In this document: positions 36,201 to 51,200 of the stretch, one piece after another
Layout: every line of letters starts with the position of its first letter
Position numbering within the stretch: position 1 is the first letter of the stretch
Assembly: GCA_032622095.1 (NCBI GenBank)
Contig: CP136065.1
Span: 216,052,151 to 216,116,150, forward strand
Source: Siphonodentalium dalli
Taxonomy: Eukaryota > Mollusca > Scaphopoda > Gadilida > Siphonodentaliidae
Length of the DNA: 64,000 bases
Reading direction: 5' to 3'
Made by a program: the position numbers and the translations under genes
The notes under the pieces: model-generated
Told to the model about the DNA's origin: nothing
Database searches by the model: none
What the model saw: the letters and a program-made list of their open reading frames with translations, nothing else

Positions 36201-39200
36201 TACCACGGGTAGTAAGATTCGATTCGAGATTCGATTCGATGTGAAATCCGCGTGTCTGATTCGATTCGAGATTCGATTCGAACAAAATAGCCGATTCGCC
36301 GGACCCTACACTTATTTGCAAAAATGGCATACAGAACTTTGTGAAATTAAAGACATATTATATGGCACTGGCTCAGTGTCAGTGTTCATCGTTTCAATGT
36401 GTGCGAATAAATACGCATTTCTTATCGAAATGGTATGCATCCAATCAATACATAGCCATTTTGATAAGAAATGAGAATTTATAATGCCAACAAAGCAAAA
36501 CTTAAAGGTACTCAATCCGATTACTATTTCTTTTGGCTTCGGGGGTAAAATATATTTGATTCGAGTCGAGGAACCCACCGATCAAAGCTCAGATATCGAT
36601 TTTTTGAAGTTTGTTATTTCTCGAGATGTGTAATAATATGTGGCTAAGAAACACGTGTTCAAACGGAGAGTCTATGACAAAATTGCGGATGAAGATGGAT
36701 AACTCTAAAATCAAGAAGAATGAGCATATGGAACCCAATATCGAACTTGACCCGTTTTTTTATGGTTATACGCCTGTATATCGTATTTCATTCCATTCAG
36801 TTACCAGTAACTAAAGTTATCATCTGGAAACAAAAATTGAGCCCAAATTTCAACAAAGCGCTGTAATTCTAGTAAGACTAAGCAGCGGAATCACAAAATC
36901 GAACTTGACATGTATTTTGTAGTAGTGAACCTACACTCCAAATATCACTCAATTTAATTCAGTATAACTAAAGTTATCATCTCAAAGTAAAAAGGTGTAT
37001 TCAAAAAGTATTTTATTATCATACATTTAGCAAAATATTGTATTTGTAATAAAACTCATCAACCAGAACACAGTATTTGTATTGTATTTGTAGTCTTCAA
37101 GTTGAAAAGTTTATTTTGTTATCAATTTCTTTATACCTGCAAATGTGCCCCATTCATTAATGGTAATGGCACACTGAGATGTCCCGCAACTCCGATCAAG
37201 CTTGAAAAAGACAAAATAGGAAGGAAGCATATTTAAATATATTGATTATCTGCCTTTTTTTTCTTTTGGATTGGGGGGGGGGGGGGGGGGGGGGGCTAGC
37301 CCCGGGATTCTAGGAAGGCCCAAGTGGTCCTCATTTTTTCTTATTCTTCTTTCTTTTAGGAGGTTTTTCTGAATTTGATTATCTGCCAGCTTACTTATTT
37401 ACTTTTATGCCCCGACTCACTTTAAAGCTTTGACACGAGTTTGGACTAATAGGCTATGCCCTGACTTATTATCAAGCCTTGACATAACAAACCTAACACC
37501 CCCTTTTTATTTATTTGTTGGGATAAATTGACACTAAAACATAATTTCCATGTCCGACGATTTATTCTCGCCTCTGGTTGAAACATTTACAAAATAGCAA
37601 TGTACATAGCTATTGCTGTTCATGAATTTTAGGAATTGCTTTTGCATTAAATTTGTTATATCTTATATACTTACAGCAGGCTTAATGTTGAACCTCTGTT
37701 TACTCTTTGATAAGATGTTGATAGCATCAGTGTATGTTAACCTGAAATAAAGGAGAAGACATTACACAGGTTTAGATTTAATAACTTAAGTTTTAAGAAT
37801 TCATGAATTTTCAAAAAATCTTGATTTTAAACAATTTGAAGGGAATAATTGTTATCCTTTATAACCAATGTAAGCTATAGTATTATAACAAAATGTGTTT
37901 ACCCTCACAATATGAAAGATATTTTTGAATTAATAAAAAAAAAACAGGTCGATAGACAGTTTGAAAGGATATATTTTCCAAAAAACGCTCTACATTATCT
38001 AGGCTATGAACCCAACTAGGGTATGTGCTCAGTCTACCATCTGAAATCATGACTGTCTGCAAGAAAATAAAATCAAACATTTTTCATTGCATATTTTAGT
38101 TTTTTGGCAGCCATTTGCAGAACAATAGAACAATATTTTTATCGGGTAAAGGACCAAAACAACATAAATATTATTCAACCATGTTTTCAATAATCTGGCA
38201 GACATAAATACTAAAAAATTTGGGGCCAAATAGAACTTAGCAGTCTCACTACTATATCGATAATGAATGTCTTGTCGTTGACTATGCCAAAATAGCGGTC
38301 CGAGAGGAGGAATAGTCCATGAGCCGCAGGCGAGTGGACTATTCCTCCTCGAGGACCGCTATTGTGGCATAGTCAACAACAAGACATTCATTATTTATTA
38401 TATTATATCGAACATTGGTGTCAATTCTCTCACAATTTCTGTGTCTGATTTTGTCACATTTTTATTTACCGTGAATTTTGGAAATCGGTCTGAGATTTTA
38501 CAATTTACAGCATTCCTTTGACAATGACAGGGGAGCATAACTATTTTGTTATTAGTTACATCTAACAGCATCTCTTCGTTATTCATGCATTTATTTCTGT
38601 AAATACGTCATTAGTAAAGACATTTTGGCAAACTTTTAGAAAACGGAAAGGAAGTTATGAATAACGTCTACTGGCATTACAAAATTATGACTGGTCGCTT
38701 GCCAACTAATCAGACAAACTATTACAAACTTTGGATAGCTATGATCGGACATTTGTAAGATCATTACAATACACCAATAAATCTAATGATATACCGATAT
38801 TGCAACAAGTATCATGCAAGGTATAGTTTCAGATTGCCCGTATCTTCAGGCGGCAACCCAATTGCATGAAATGTTACTATAAATAGAAAAAGAATAGTAG
38901 GCATGTAGGAATCCTACTGGGGTACTAACGTAAAATAGTAAAGCAGTGTGCAGCCAACCAGAATGCGAGAAAGTCACGTGAGATATATTATTGTATAATA
39001 TTTGCCCGATGAGGGAATACAGTATCTGTGGGTGCTTGACGGACGAATTTAGTATGAATCTAAGCCTCGCAATTAAAATCAGTAGTGATACTGACATTAT
39101 AGTGACATACAGTAATGCTCTAATTAATCGACTCCTTAAACACAGCAGAATTATGGGTAACTTTTCAGGATTTAGTCGGAAATATGGCTTGTTGCCATTC

Positions 39201-42200
39201 ATCGGAAAGCTCTCGGGGAGAGCTTTCAGATGAATGGCAACAAGCCATATTTCCAACTAAATCCTGAAATATTAATTAGAGCATTACTGTATATATTGGC
39301 TGTGCAGAAAACTTAACTAAAAATCTAGAATGGAAATTGTAGTTTCAAGGCAGGCAAGTTTCCAAAGCATTCAGTTATAATACATCTCAGGATACCTTTT
39401 TTTTCCTTGATATAGAACAAAAATACAGGACATACTTTATAAAAGATGATTCTTGAATCTTCTGAACACATTTCTGGAAAATAATAAGAAAGAGACAGAT
39501 ATCTCCTTTAAGTTTTGTTTTCGAGAATAACAAATTCGGTGTTAACTGTTGAAATTCTTGGAAATACTTAATTCTATTCTCCTTACTACAGTAATGCCCT
39601 AAGTAATCGACCTCTTAACCAAAGCAGAATTATGGGTAACTTTTCAGGATTTAGTCGGAAATATGGCTTGTTGCCATTCATTGGAAAGCTCTCGCCGAGA
39701 GCTTTCCGATGAATGGCAACAAGCCATATTTCCGACTAAATCCTGAAAAGTTACCCATAATTCTGCTTTGGTTAAGAGGTCAATTACTTAGGTATTACTG
39801 GTCAATTCTTGACTCTTCATAGATGCTCGTTAGTGTTTAAATAGTTGTCGTAATCTCTAAATTTGTAAACACTTTGTGAAATTAGAAATATGACAGAAAA
39901 TTGATTACGCTATTATTAGCTAAGTGGCGAGGTATACTGGAATCAGGGTCGCTGTTTAGGAATTCTGACAATTGCCTGATTGGCTTCAATGCTTTCTGTT
40001 AAATGTCCGACATATTCATGAATTTTTGGGGGGCACATGTTTCTGTGTCGAGAATGTCCCTAAATAAATAATGGGGTATTAATATTTCCTTATAACATAT
40101 GAAATTGCTTACTGAGACCCCAATGTGTATGAATTCACCATTACCATTCATCAGTACCGGGTAGCAATAGCAAGGTATCTGGGAATTTCAGTATCTCTTC
40201 CTCAGATTTGGGCTTTTTGAGTTTGGGCGCCCATACCTGTTATAGGAATTATTAGTCCTGGATATGACCCCGTTTCATTTAACCCTTTAAAGGCCCCACT
40301 TAATTTTCGAACCACCAGATCACATTATATACAACTTATTTCATATTATATACCATTTGAAAGAGGAAGCTCCAAAACATTGTATTATCAACTGATCCGG
40401 TCGAATAAACTGGGAACATATTGTTTTGTCAAGGTACTGAGGTGTGTTCTGTGATTAATTTTGATCCAGACTGTACTATAAAGTCTATTATTCTCAATGG
40501 AAGGGGAATAACTCTATCTCTTAGTTTGAATTCTGATGCATTCTGGGTTGACAAGGGGGGAAGTCTTGGAATTAATCTGAGAATCTCTATCACTTGGTGG
40601 ACACTCCAAGGCCACAGCTGTTCCGTATTCTAGTGGAATATATATATTTTTGGTTCCTCTTCAAAATGGTATATAATATGGGATATGTTGTGTATAATGT
40701 AATCTGGTCATTCGAAAATTAAGTGGGCCTTTAATAACTGAACATTGCTGAAGAGTAGTTACTAGATTCCCTAGATCAATGTTCAACTGACAAGTTCAAA
40801 ATATTGTCTGAGCCTACATTAACTGCATTGTCACTTTTAGGTGGACTATGTGTGTAACATGATGCTTCAAATAATTTGTTGTTCAGAAATAAACTATACA
40901 TGGTGGCGAAATGAGTTATATAGATATTTTGGTGTTGTAATCTTGGGGTTTGAGATCATGAATGTATCAATACATCAGTAAATTATTTGTAAATACACCC
41001 AAATATATTCAGTTAGAAATTATCAAATATTAAACAGTAAACCCTTTCATGATGGGAGTATTAAAGAACCTGTGCCAGTGCATTCTCTTACATATGAGAG
41101 TCCCGCAAAGGGAGCCTTTAATACATATGAGAATCAACTGGCTTACAAGGTCATGGTAAATATTGTTAGGCCAATGTATTCTCTTATATATGTGAGGTTC
41201 CCTATGGGAGACTTGCATATATAAGAGAATACATTGGCACAGGGTTTTCGCAAAATTTCAGGAAGCTCCAGTCATGGAAGGTTTAAACAGTTAACAATAC
41301 CAGAGGATTGTTATCTTAGATGCGTTAATTACCTTGTGGTTAGGTGGAGCCTCCGTCATCAATCTCTCTACATATTCACCAGCTGACTCCAGCGTCTGTC
41401 CAATCACAGATTTTATCAAATTCTCCATCACCTGACAAACAAATTATAAGAAAAAGATATCGTTGGAAAGAATCTACTGTCCACCTGTTGTTTTAAGTGT
41501 TTTTAAAGAAGTCGAGCATTTATGAGGTTCACTGTGAAAAAAATCTCCTTTGATCATCAAGTTCAAATTTTAAAGTGGATTTATACATACTTATTCATAA
41601 TTTACTTTGACATCCGGTTGCTATTTCTACTTCACTAAACAACTCAACCTGTAATAATGAATTATTGAGACCAGGGTTCACATTGGTCGATAAATATTTT
41701 TAGCCAATTTTGTTGGCCATTTCGGAATTCTTTAGTTCATATTTACAGAAAGTTTTGGCATTTTTAAAGAATTTGGGCCAAATTGAAATATAGAGGATTA
41801 TTGAGAAAACCAAATTTAAAAAAAACAATAGAATAAACAACAATAAGTAATAAACATTTTCAAAATCAAATCCAGATAAAAAACAGCACACCCAAAACAA
41901 ATAAATGTTCATTAATTTGCTAAATGTACCATAAATCAGTGATAAAAGCAGTGGTAAATTGTTATCTAAGCACACGTACACGAGCAGTTACCCATTAGCT
42001 ATTAATGATGTAAGGCTTTTAGTGTGATCAGGTGATTTTCTGAGAATTAATTGCTGGCACAGACTTGAAACATTTTGGCAAAAACATTTTGTGAAATATA
42101 ATTTTCTTTAGTCATTTTCCCAAGAAAAAATATGGCCAATTTGGCCACAGAGTGTGTGAACCCTGATTGAGACTATTACCGGAATCAGTTGATCTAGGTG

Positions 42201-45200
42201 GTCTATGAAAGATAACTCTGCTTCGATCATATAGAACTCTGACAGGTGGTGTCTCCCTGCTGATCCTTCTGCCCTGAATGTTGGACCAAATGTATACACC
42301 TGGTTGAAATTTCTGCAATGAGTCCAATCGATATATATATAAAAGAGTCATTTAGGACCAGCTTGGGAAAAGCTTCAAACAAGGGCAATAATTCATACAT
42401 CAAACAAGGGCAATAATTCCTACATCAAACAAGGGCAATAATTCCTACATCAAACAAGGGCAATAATTCCTACATCAAACAAGGGCAATAATTCAAACAA
42501 GGGCAATAATTCAAACAAGGGCAATAATTTGAGAAACTGGACACAAAAACTGTTGGATGTCTGAGCAACTTTTTAAATAGCATGATCATTGATGTATGGG
42601 CTTGAATGGTGGGGACTTTAACAAACCAGACATTTCATTTTAGAATGATTATTATTTCCAAAGATTTGTCATTAGACCATATTTGATTTGAGGCCATGAA
42701 GCCTTACTAGTCCAGTGCATTTATGAGAAAAAATGCCAAACCCGGAACTAATTGCAACAGATTTTTTTTTTGCTGGAGTAAGTACATAAACCCTCCATAA
42801 ACAACATACTAAAAATCGGCAAAAATCTGAAAAAGGGAAATTGGTGAATTTCGTGAAATAAATTTGGGGAAATTTGGTCAAATCATCAATTTATGGATTT
42901 TCATGGATGTTTATAAAAACAATAAAATTAACAAATCCTACAAAAAGGATGTGTATTGTGTCGTCCTCAGTTTCCTGAACCCAGTACTGAAAACCAGTCC
43001 CAGATTCATTACGTATTTTTCGAGTTGTGTGCCTTCAAAAATGCAAGTTTACCTGATTTCGGCCCATTTTCGGGGCCTCACTTTCGAAGAATGAGCCAAA
43101 ATGCCTTATTAATGATTAATTATTTTAAAAAAACTAGAGCAAACTGAAGGGATTTTTCACTGTTTTAGTAATTTCCTCCCTAGATTAAACACAAAATATG
43201 ATTAATATGTGCATCTATAATTAAGAAGAAGATTATATTCTCAAACAAAATGTGTGTTCCATTGTATGGACTTAGCCAATTTTGCCTCTGACACTGAACG
43301 TGTGTGATGAAATGCAATATTTGAGGTCATGTAACTCAATAATTTAATACCAATATGCCATGCGTTTCTTATAACCTTTTAAGTATGTTGGATTGAACAA
43401 ATTGTAAAGGTATTAACAGGACATTGTTTAAGAAAATCAACTTATGGCCCTTTGAATACTTAGTCTTAGCTTGTTTCCAAAGATGCCAGTTTGAGGCATT
43501 TTTGTCCATTCTAAAAGGATTTGGGCCATAAAAACAATGGGTGTTTTAATGTGTAAAATTATTTGAACTTTCCTCCCACAACACGTAAGTGATAAAAAAT
43601 TAGCCTTACATTGGTTATGCCATAGTATGTCACTAGATTTCTTTCATTTTTCAGGAAACTGACTCCAAATTTTAACGTTGGTATAGGGGTAGGAAAAATC
43701 ACAAAATGCAATCTTATCACCAAATTACAGCCATTTCAGACACAATGTTGTTTTCTTCCAGTTTGTGTACATTCCTGTTGCATTATAAAACTGCTTAATA
43801 CGTTATCGGACGTTGATTTAGAACTTTATGGTTATGTTGTATAAAAACAATCTCAAAATGCCAATTTGACATTTCACTGCCAAATTATGACAACAAATAT
43901 TATAGCTCTGTCAATAAACATAAACAAAGGAAATATGAAATTATGCATGAAAGAACAATGTAAGCAGAAGCTGTTAATATAAAGTTTTATGCTTCAAGAT
44001 GCATAATTTTGAAGTTTTTGTTGATATGCTTTCCCCTACCCCATTGTTCTGCCGTTCAAATTTGGAGTAAGTTTCCATAATGATGAGTGAAATCCAGTGA
44101 CATTCATTGGTATAACCATTGAAATGCTATTTTCTCAACAAAAAAATTATTTAAGAGGACAGATCACATAATTTTACACAATAAACTTTCGTTAATTATT
44201 CTTAATATGCCTAAAATCCTTTTAAAATTGACAAAAACGCCCCACAATAGCATTTTCGGAAAAGAGGCTAGACTAAGAGTTCATAGGACCATAATTTTAT
44301 TTTATTCACCAATGTATTTGGAAATTACTTCACAATTTCTTCAATCTAGTATTCTCAAAATGTTATGAGAAAAGCAGAGCATATGGATATTAATTTATTG
44401 AGTTACATGACCTCAAATATGGCATTTCATCACACAAGTTCTGTGGCAAGGCAAATTTGGCTAAGTCCATACAATGGAACACACATTTTGTTTGAGAATA
44501 TTTTATTCTCCTTATTCATAGATGCACATATTAATCATATTTTGTGTTTAATCTAGTGAGGAAATTACTAAACTTAAGGAATCTGGGAATGGTTTCCAGT
44601 TCTGGATTCAGGAAAATGTGGTCGACAAAATAGGCATGATATTTGTAGGACTTGTAAATTTGAATTTTTTATATACATTCATGAAAATCCATATATTGAT
44701 GATTTGACCAAATTTTCCCAATTTATTTTCCACGAAATTCACTAATTTCCCTTTTTCCGATTTTTAGAATGTTGTTTACGGAGGGTATATGTACCAATTC
44801 CAGCAAAAAAAAATTCTGTTGCAATTAGTTCTGGGTAAAACCATAAATGCACTGGACTATACTTGGAATGACATTTTGTGCTTGTGAATGGTTACTGACT
44901 TTTACAGCCAAAAGATACAGCATATTGACTCACATAACTTTTGTTTTGTCAGATCTGCACCTTTTGGACTACACAAACAGTTTTAATAAGGTACAGAATA
45001 TATTTTAAAATAAATTTTCTAATGCTTTACTTGGCATTTCATCAAGAATGATTTACTGATTTGAATCTTTTGGGTTGAAGATAATGTTGTTTTTGTTGTA
45101 ATAAAGAGGGTAATTTAATTAGATTCTCTGCTATAATGTGGATACCCTTTTGCTTGCCAATTACTCTACCAAGAAGACTCATATGATTGTGAGAGTAAAT

Positions 45201-48200
45201 TTTTACCCAATGATCGACTCGAGGTGCAATTGTCCCGACACGGTTAGGTACGCAGGATGTGCGAAGAACATGTCTCTATTATGACCAGTCTCATCTGAAT
45301 CACTTCCTAGCTCCAAGTTTGCAAGAATATCCTCCTTCTCAGGCTGAAATGAGCAAATTATTATGTGTATTATTTCACAAATCTGTATTTGAACTGTATA
45401 ATTATCAATAGTCATTTGAATTTTTTATAAAGAATAAAATTTGATAGAAAAAAGAACCACTAAAAAAATAATAGCCAGCACAACTTTAATTTATTATCTG
45501 CTCAGATGGCAGTTTATTCTATAAAATATACTTTTGAAAAAATTTGCAGTGGCTTTAATTAAGAAATGAATGTAGCGGTGTGTGTGATTGAAGTCATTGG
45601 GTACATTGTGTAAACCGTGAAGTGGTATACACTAAATGTGCCCCCGACAGCCACAGCGTCATATCCCCCAATCACACACACCCACTACATTCATTTCTTA
45701 TATTTATGTAGCTTTTTGATGATTTATTTCCATAAAAAAAGCTGAGTGTATTCTTATTTATTTTCACAAAATGGACGATAATCTGAGACTAGCCCACGCA
45801 GCACATTAAGTCAGACTGATATAAGATTTCCAAACTCTTAGCTACGATAAAGTGATCGATATAAATAACTGGTTTCAGATGCAATTTTGAAGAACTTTAA
45901 AAAGCACGCCTAATTATTCTGCTGACCGCTTTTAGTTAGAATAGGCCAACAATTTGTAACTTCCTGTTTGTGATACACTTGAGAGATCGCTGCATTATTG
46001 GGATGTACACCTGGTGACCCAATTGGCAGATGACCTAACACCAAACAGGATTTAGTGTATCGCGGACAGGCTATGTAAATATTTTGCTGTACATCACAGA
46101 TGCACCACCTCTTCCAGATATCAGTCAAAACAATGACGCAAAAAATTTAGATCCCAATTGGTTCATAGTCACATGAGTGCCAAAAGAACACTGAAACTTG
46201 AAAGTATTAAAAGGATACCTGCACGGTTTCAAATCACACAATACAAAGGATTCATGAACACCATATTTAATACATATTTTAAATTCTTTTTAACAGCTAT
46301 TATTTTCAGTTTATAAAAAAATATTGTAACAGGCCAGACTTTCATTTTTAGAAAATGAAGGCACGCATAGTCTCGCTCGCTGGTTTTTGGGCCCAGGCGC
46401 GCAGTTTCTATCAAGATAAAATAAACAGCGGATTGCCGGAAATACATTCATAAATGCCGCGTAAATTGAATTAGTTAACTCACGGTCGATGTCCAGTGAA
46501 TCTCTTTGATGGTTTAACACTGCTTAATCCACTATCCATAAGCACAAGTGAATGTTACACACTATGTTTTATATTGTACATGCTCCTATACTAATTGTAA
46601 TTCATAATTATTAATAAAGAATCAATTTAATACTCCGATTCCATGCTGACAGAATAATATCAACATCTCCCGGCCATGTGGTCTCGCTTTGATTTTCCAG
46701 GAATTTATGTGACGTCATAAGCCATACATAGAAATCATTCAAATGTATTTTTAGCTTTGAATCATTCAGAAGATTGTGCATTCGACACCGTGTGACCTCA
46801 AATAATTTACTGGTGTCGGTGATCAAACGTCGGGCGGGTTGATTGACTCCGCACTGTGAATTGGTAACTAGGTCGCGGCACCTTTGATCTCGCGACACAT
46901 CACACAGGCATTCTCGCAACGCGGTAATAAAACGTAAAATGGGACACATTATTAACCAATCTCGTCTGGGTAGACACTGAAAATATCATTATCAGGTTCT
47001 GCCAACTTCGCTCGCTGTATTTGGCCTAGGTGCGCAATCGATCGTTCGCTGGTGTTCAATTTCAGGTGCGTGATGGTGCGCAAGAGCGATCGCGCGCCTC
47101 AAAAATGAAAGTCTGACAGGCTTGTGAATTTATGTGAAAGTACTGAATTCTTCTCAGAATATTGTAATATTTTATCAGAACATGATTGCACTAAGTGACA
47201 TTCAAAACAATCACAGGTAATGGATAATTACCCAATGTGAACGCACAAACCAGCATATCTTAGCACTTACCCAATGTGAACACACAAACCGGTATATGTT
47301 AGCGCTTACCCAACATGATTACACATATATGTTAGAGCTTACCCAATATGAATACACATACATGATAGGGCTTACCCAATGTGAATACACACATATGTTA
47401 GGGCATGCTCATATTGTGATACATTCAATTAGTACCATGTGAACATAGGGTTCCTTACACGCTAAAACTGAACTCTATTTTTACTTACTATTATGACAGC
47501 TGAGTAATGATATAAATTGGAATGTAATATATTGAGATAAAATTGTGACTCACCGTGACCTCAAACACCTCTCCTGCGCCTTCACAATCATTTGAAGTAA
47601 TAACTGGAGTATTTATCAGGCAGTACCCATTGTCCTATAGGGGATAAAGACAATATTAAATAGTATTGTGTTATGTCCCTTCTATATGGATAATATGAAA
47701 TGGAAGCGCAGTTGGTCACTACAGAATAATGTACTGTTCCCCTACAATTTTCAATAAAAGAGAATCTGCCTCCAACCAATTCAATGCCTGTCATTTGTAG
47801 AATGAGGTGCCCAGAAGGTGAATTTAGTGATGCTATCCTGCAGAGCGGGCTAGCATCACCAAATTCACCCTCTGGGCACCTCATTCTGCATGGACTCATC
47901 TACTATGGCCCGGAGACAAACTCAGTTTGAAGTTCCCAAATGGTGAATATTGTGATGTACACCCATTGGGAACCTCGATTATGCAATGTGTCGTCTGCAA
48001 TTTGGGGATCTATAGAAACTAAACTAAAAAAAAAAATAGAATCTATGTGAAGAAGTTTCTATAGAAATTTGATAATAAAGAAACTTTCCAGAGAAGATGA
48101 GGCCTAAGCAGAATGAGGCCCCCAGAGGGCGAACTTAGTGATGATAGCCTGCTATGCAGGATAGCATCACTGACTTCACCCTCTGGGGACCTCATTTTGC

Positions 48201-51200
48201 AAATGACAGAAACACTAAACTCAGGCTTGTATGGTTCGATCGAAACTCCAAAATTATGTTTACATTATTTGGTAAGAAGTATTTCAAAACATACCTGCAC
48301 GGACAATTTCTGAACGAACTCATCAATATAGCGCTGAAAAAATATGTTTTGTTTCTTATATTTTTCGGCAAATTTGAGATAGTTTCGTTAGTAAAAATTG
48401 AACCTGTATACCATGGGAGGAGCATCTGGAGCTGTCGTCGCCATGAAAATTTTATTGTACAGTAAAACCTCTCCATACCGAACACCCTTTGGACCAGCCC
48501 TTCTGTTCGGTTTAGAGAGGTGTTTGGTTTATAGATAAAACATCATGTTATAATTAGATTTTAAAATATGGTATATTAAGACATAATAAATGTATAGATA
48601 AGACAGGAAACATGGAAAAGATAAATTTTACGGTGCCTCATAAAATGTTGCATCGTCAGTATAGCAGTTTCATACTCTTGTATATGCGTACCGATATAAT
48701 TAGCGTTTTTTGTTTGGCAGCCGCTTTGAACCAGATTATAACTGATTATATAACTGAATGTATATTTAACACATTGAGTGAACAATGGTGAATTAAAGAG
48801 ATTACAGCTCTGACATTTTGTTTTTACATCAACCATTGCACTGAATTGGACTCTTATATTTACGACCATTGTCTAAACTAAACAATAATTAACTAAACGT
48901 ACATGATGGTAGTGTATTGTCACTAATACAGTTATCATAAACCTGTCACAATGAATGAGCCATCATGAAAAAAGCCACTCACGAGTTGCATGTATAGACC
49001 AGAAATTTAAACTTATGAAGGATCCCCAGTCTAACTAGAGCCAACATAACTCAGCATCAAGTATGTCAAATCTACCGCACGTGTGTTCGGTTGGTATCAC
49101 TTTCCGCGTTCGGATTTCGGAGCTAAAAATTAATATATTCGTTCACTTTTGGACTAGAAAAGCCATCCGATATTCGGAATAGAGAGTTTACGGTTTACAT
49201 AGGTCATTTTTATTGAGAATACACTAATTCGGGACCGGACAATTTGGTAGGAATGGAGAGGGATTCGGTTTATAGAGATTCCGGTTTGGAGAGGTTTTAT
49301 GGCAATATCATACGACTTCCCCGTCGAGAAAATTTGTCGCCCAATGTTTTGAGTTTTTCAAAGAAATGTAACTCTAACATACCCGTTATTTCGTTAAAAA
49401 TCACCTTTACGAAATAACGGGCATACCAAAAGAATGACACACCAGAGAGAGACTTGTTTCAAAAAAACTATAGGAAAAAACACTGTTAGGGTAGGTGGGC
49501 TTGGGGGAGGTTGGCGGCACATTAAAACAAACTTCAGCCCATAATTTACTCGACGGGGAAGTCGTGTGAGATTGTCGGTTTTACTGTACTACAAATTTGT
49601 TATGATTAACCCTTTCCATACTGAATGGATTCTCCCACTTAGTTATAAAAGTGTATACTAGTATTGGAATGGCCTATTATTCATTTGGAGGGGTGTTAAG
49701 GATACATAAGCAGACAGAAAAGCATATAAGACAATAACAGAAAGATTTTATATTCAGTGGGTGGGAAATGTTCAGATAATGGTCGTTTGTTGTACTTATT
49801 ATCTGAACATTTCCTAAGGGAAATACTCGTCAATAAATATTTAGTATAGAAATGGTTAAGATGAAGAGAAAGCAGTGAGTGAAGTTAAAATAGTTTCCAG
49901 TTCATTAATATAATGCAATGAATGTCCATGATCTTGCAGAATGCCAGGTCTGTTAACCCTTTCAGTACCAAGTCCGATTTTTGTATCAACCCATATACCC
50001 TGTGCCAATGCATTCTCTTATATATGCGAGTCGACCATAGGTCGCCTCGCATATATAAGAGAATGCATCGGCCTAACAATTGTTTATCATTTGTTATTAT
50101 TTTTTACAATTTTTTACAATTTTAATAATTTTTTCTTATATTCTTTAACTCTTTCAGTGCCAGACTTATTTTGTAGGTTTAGTGCTAGGGAATGTTACGT
50201 TTTTCATGGGCATCAAAATTATTACTATGAATACTTGGTGATAGTTTTGAGTTATAACATGCCCCTAAGGTTTTATCCAGTTTGTTTTTAAATTCGCTAT
50301 AGCATGCTTAAACATATCCAATCTTCTAATAACCGAATGAGCGACCAATGCTATACAGGTAGCATGACAATGTTATTTGCCTACATGGAAAGAGCTTATT
50401 TTGATTGAAATATGGTGTTGCCGGTGGCATTACTTTTCCTACACATTGGGCCATATTTATAAATGTGTAGTTTTGGCACCGTACAATCATGTGAATTTTC
50501 CCACTAAGTGCATCTCCATAGCAATACCATAGTAACACACATTAAAAGTTACATGTACGTATGCATGGCTAAATCTAGATATTGTCTCTCACACTGTGTC
50601 AGTTGTTAGCAAAGAGCAAGCTAACACTAGGTAGGTACTTACTTGGAAATACTTGTGTACGGCCATCGTAGCAGCATTCCTTACATGTAGTACTGAACTA
50701 AACATATTTGTCCGTGATCTTAGATGTGGATATTTCCTTATGTACTCTGTTGAGAATTTCTTTCTGGGCTGGAAGGGGTATTCCTATAAAATGTGCAATA
50801 GTAAACTATTTCTTGTGCAAATTTACAATTTTGTAGGTGCTTTTTTTTATTTTCAGGCAAGCCTTGAAATAGGGTGTCTGTCATTTGCAGAATGAGGTCC
50901 CCAGAGGGTGAATTTAGTGATACTACCCCGCATTTTCTATGATAGAACTGCAATATGGAAAATGATTGAAAATGTTGAAGACAAATTATAGTGCAGTAAA
51001 TTAGCTCAATATATATATCATATTATGTAATCTACAAAAATGCCCAAGCTAGAATTGGAAATAAATTTTTTGTTTAAACATATTTCTTGTAATATAATGT
51101 ATATTACAGTTTATTATATACTTGCCCATGAATTATAAGGTTTTTAGCAGTGAGATATAAGTGATATCCCACTAGTGTTTTGTCATCACTCATGAGATAT

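Noticed and set aside
37139-37175. Possible extra NARS2 exon reading INEWGTFA before a GTATAA donor
   Set aside because: Superficially like the family's EWG motif, but exon 11 already supplies [13 protein letters not shown], and exons 10 and 11 join directly in phase.
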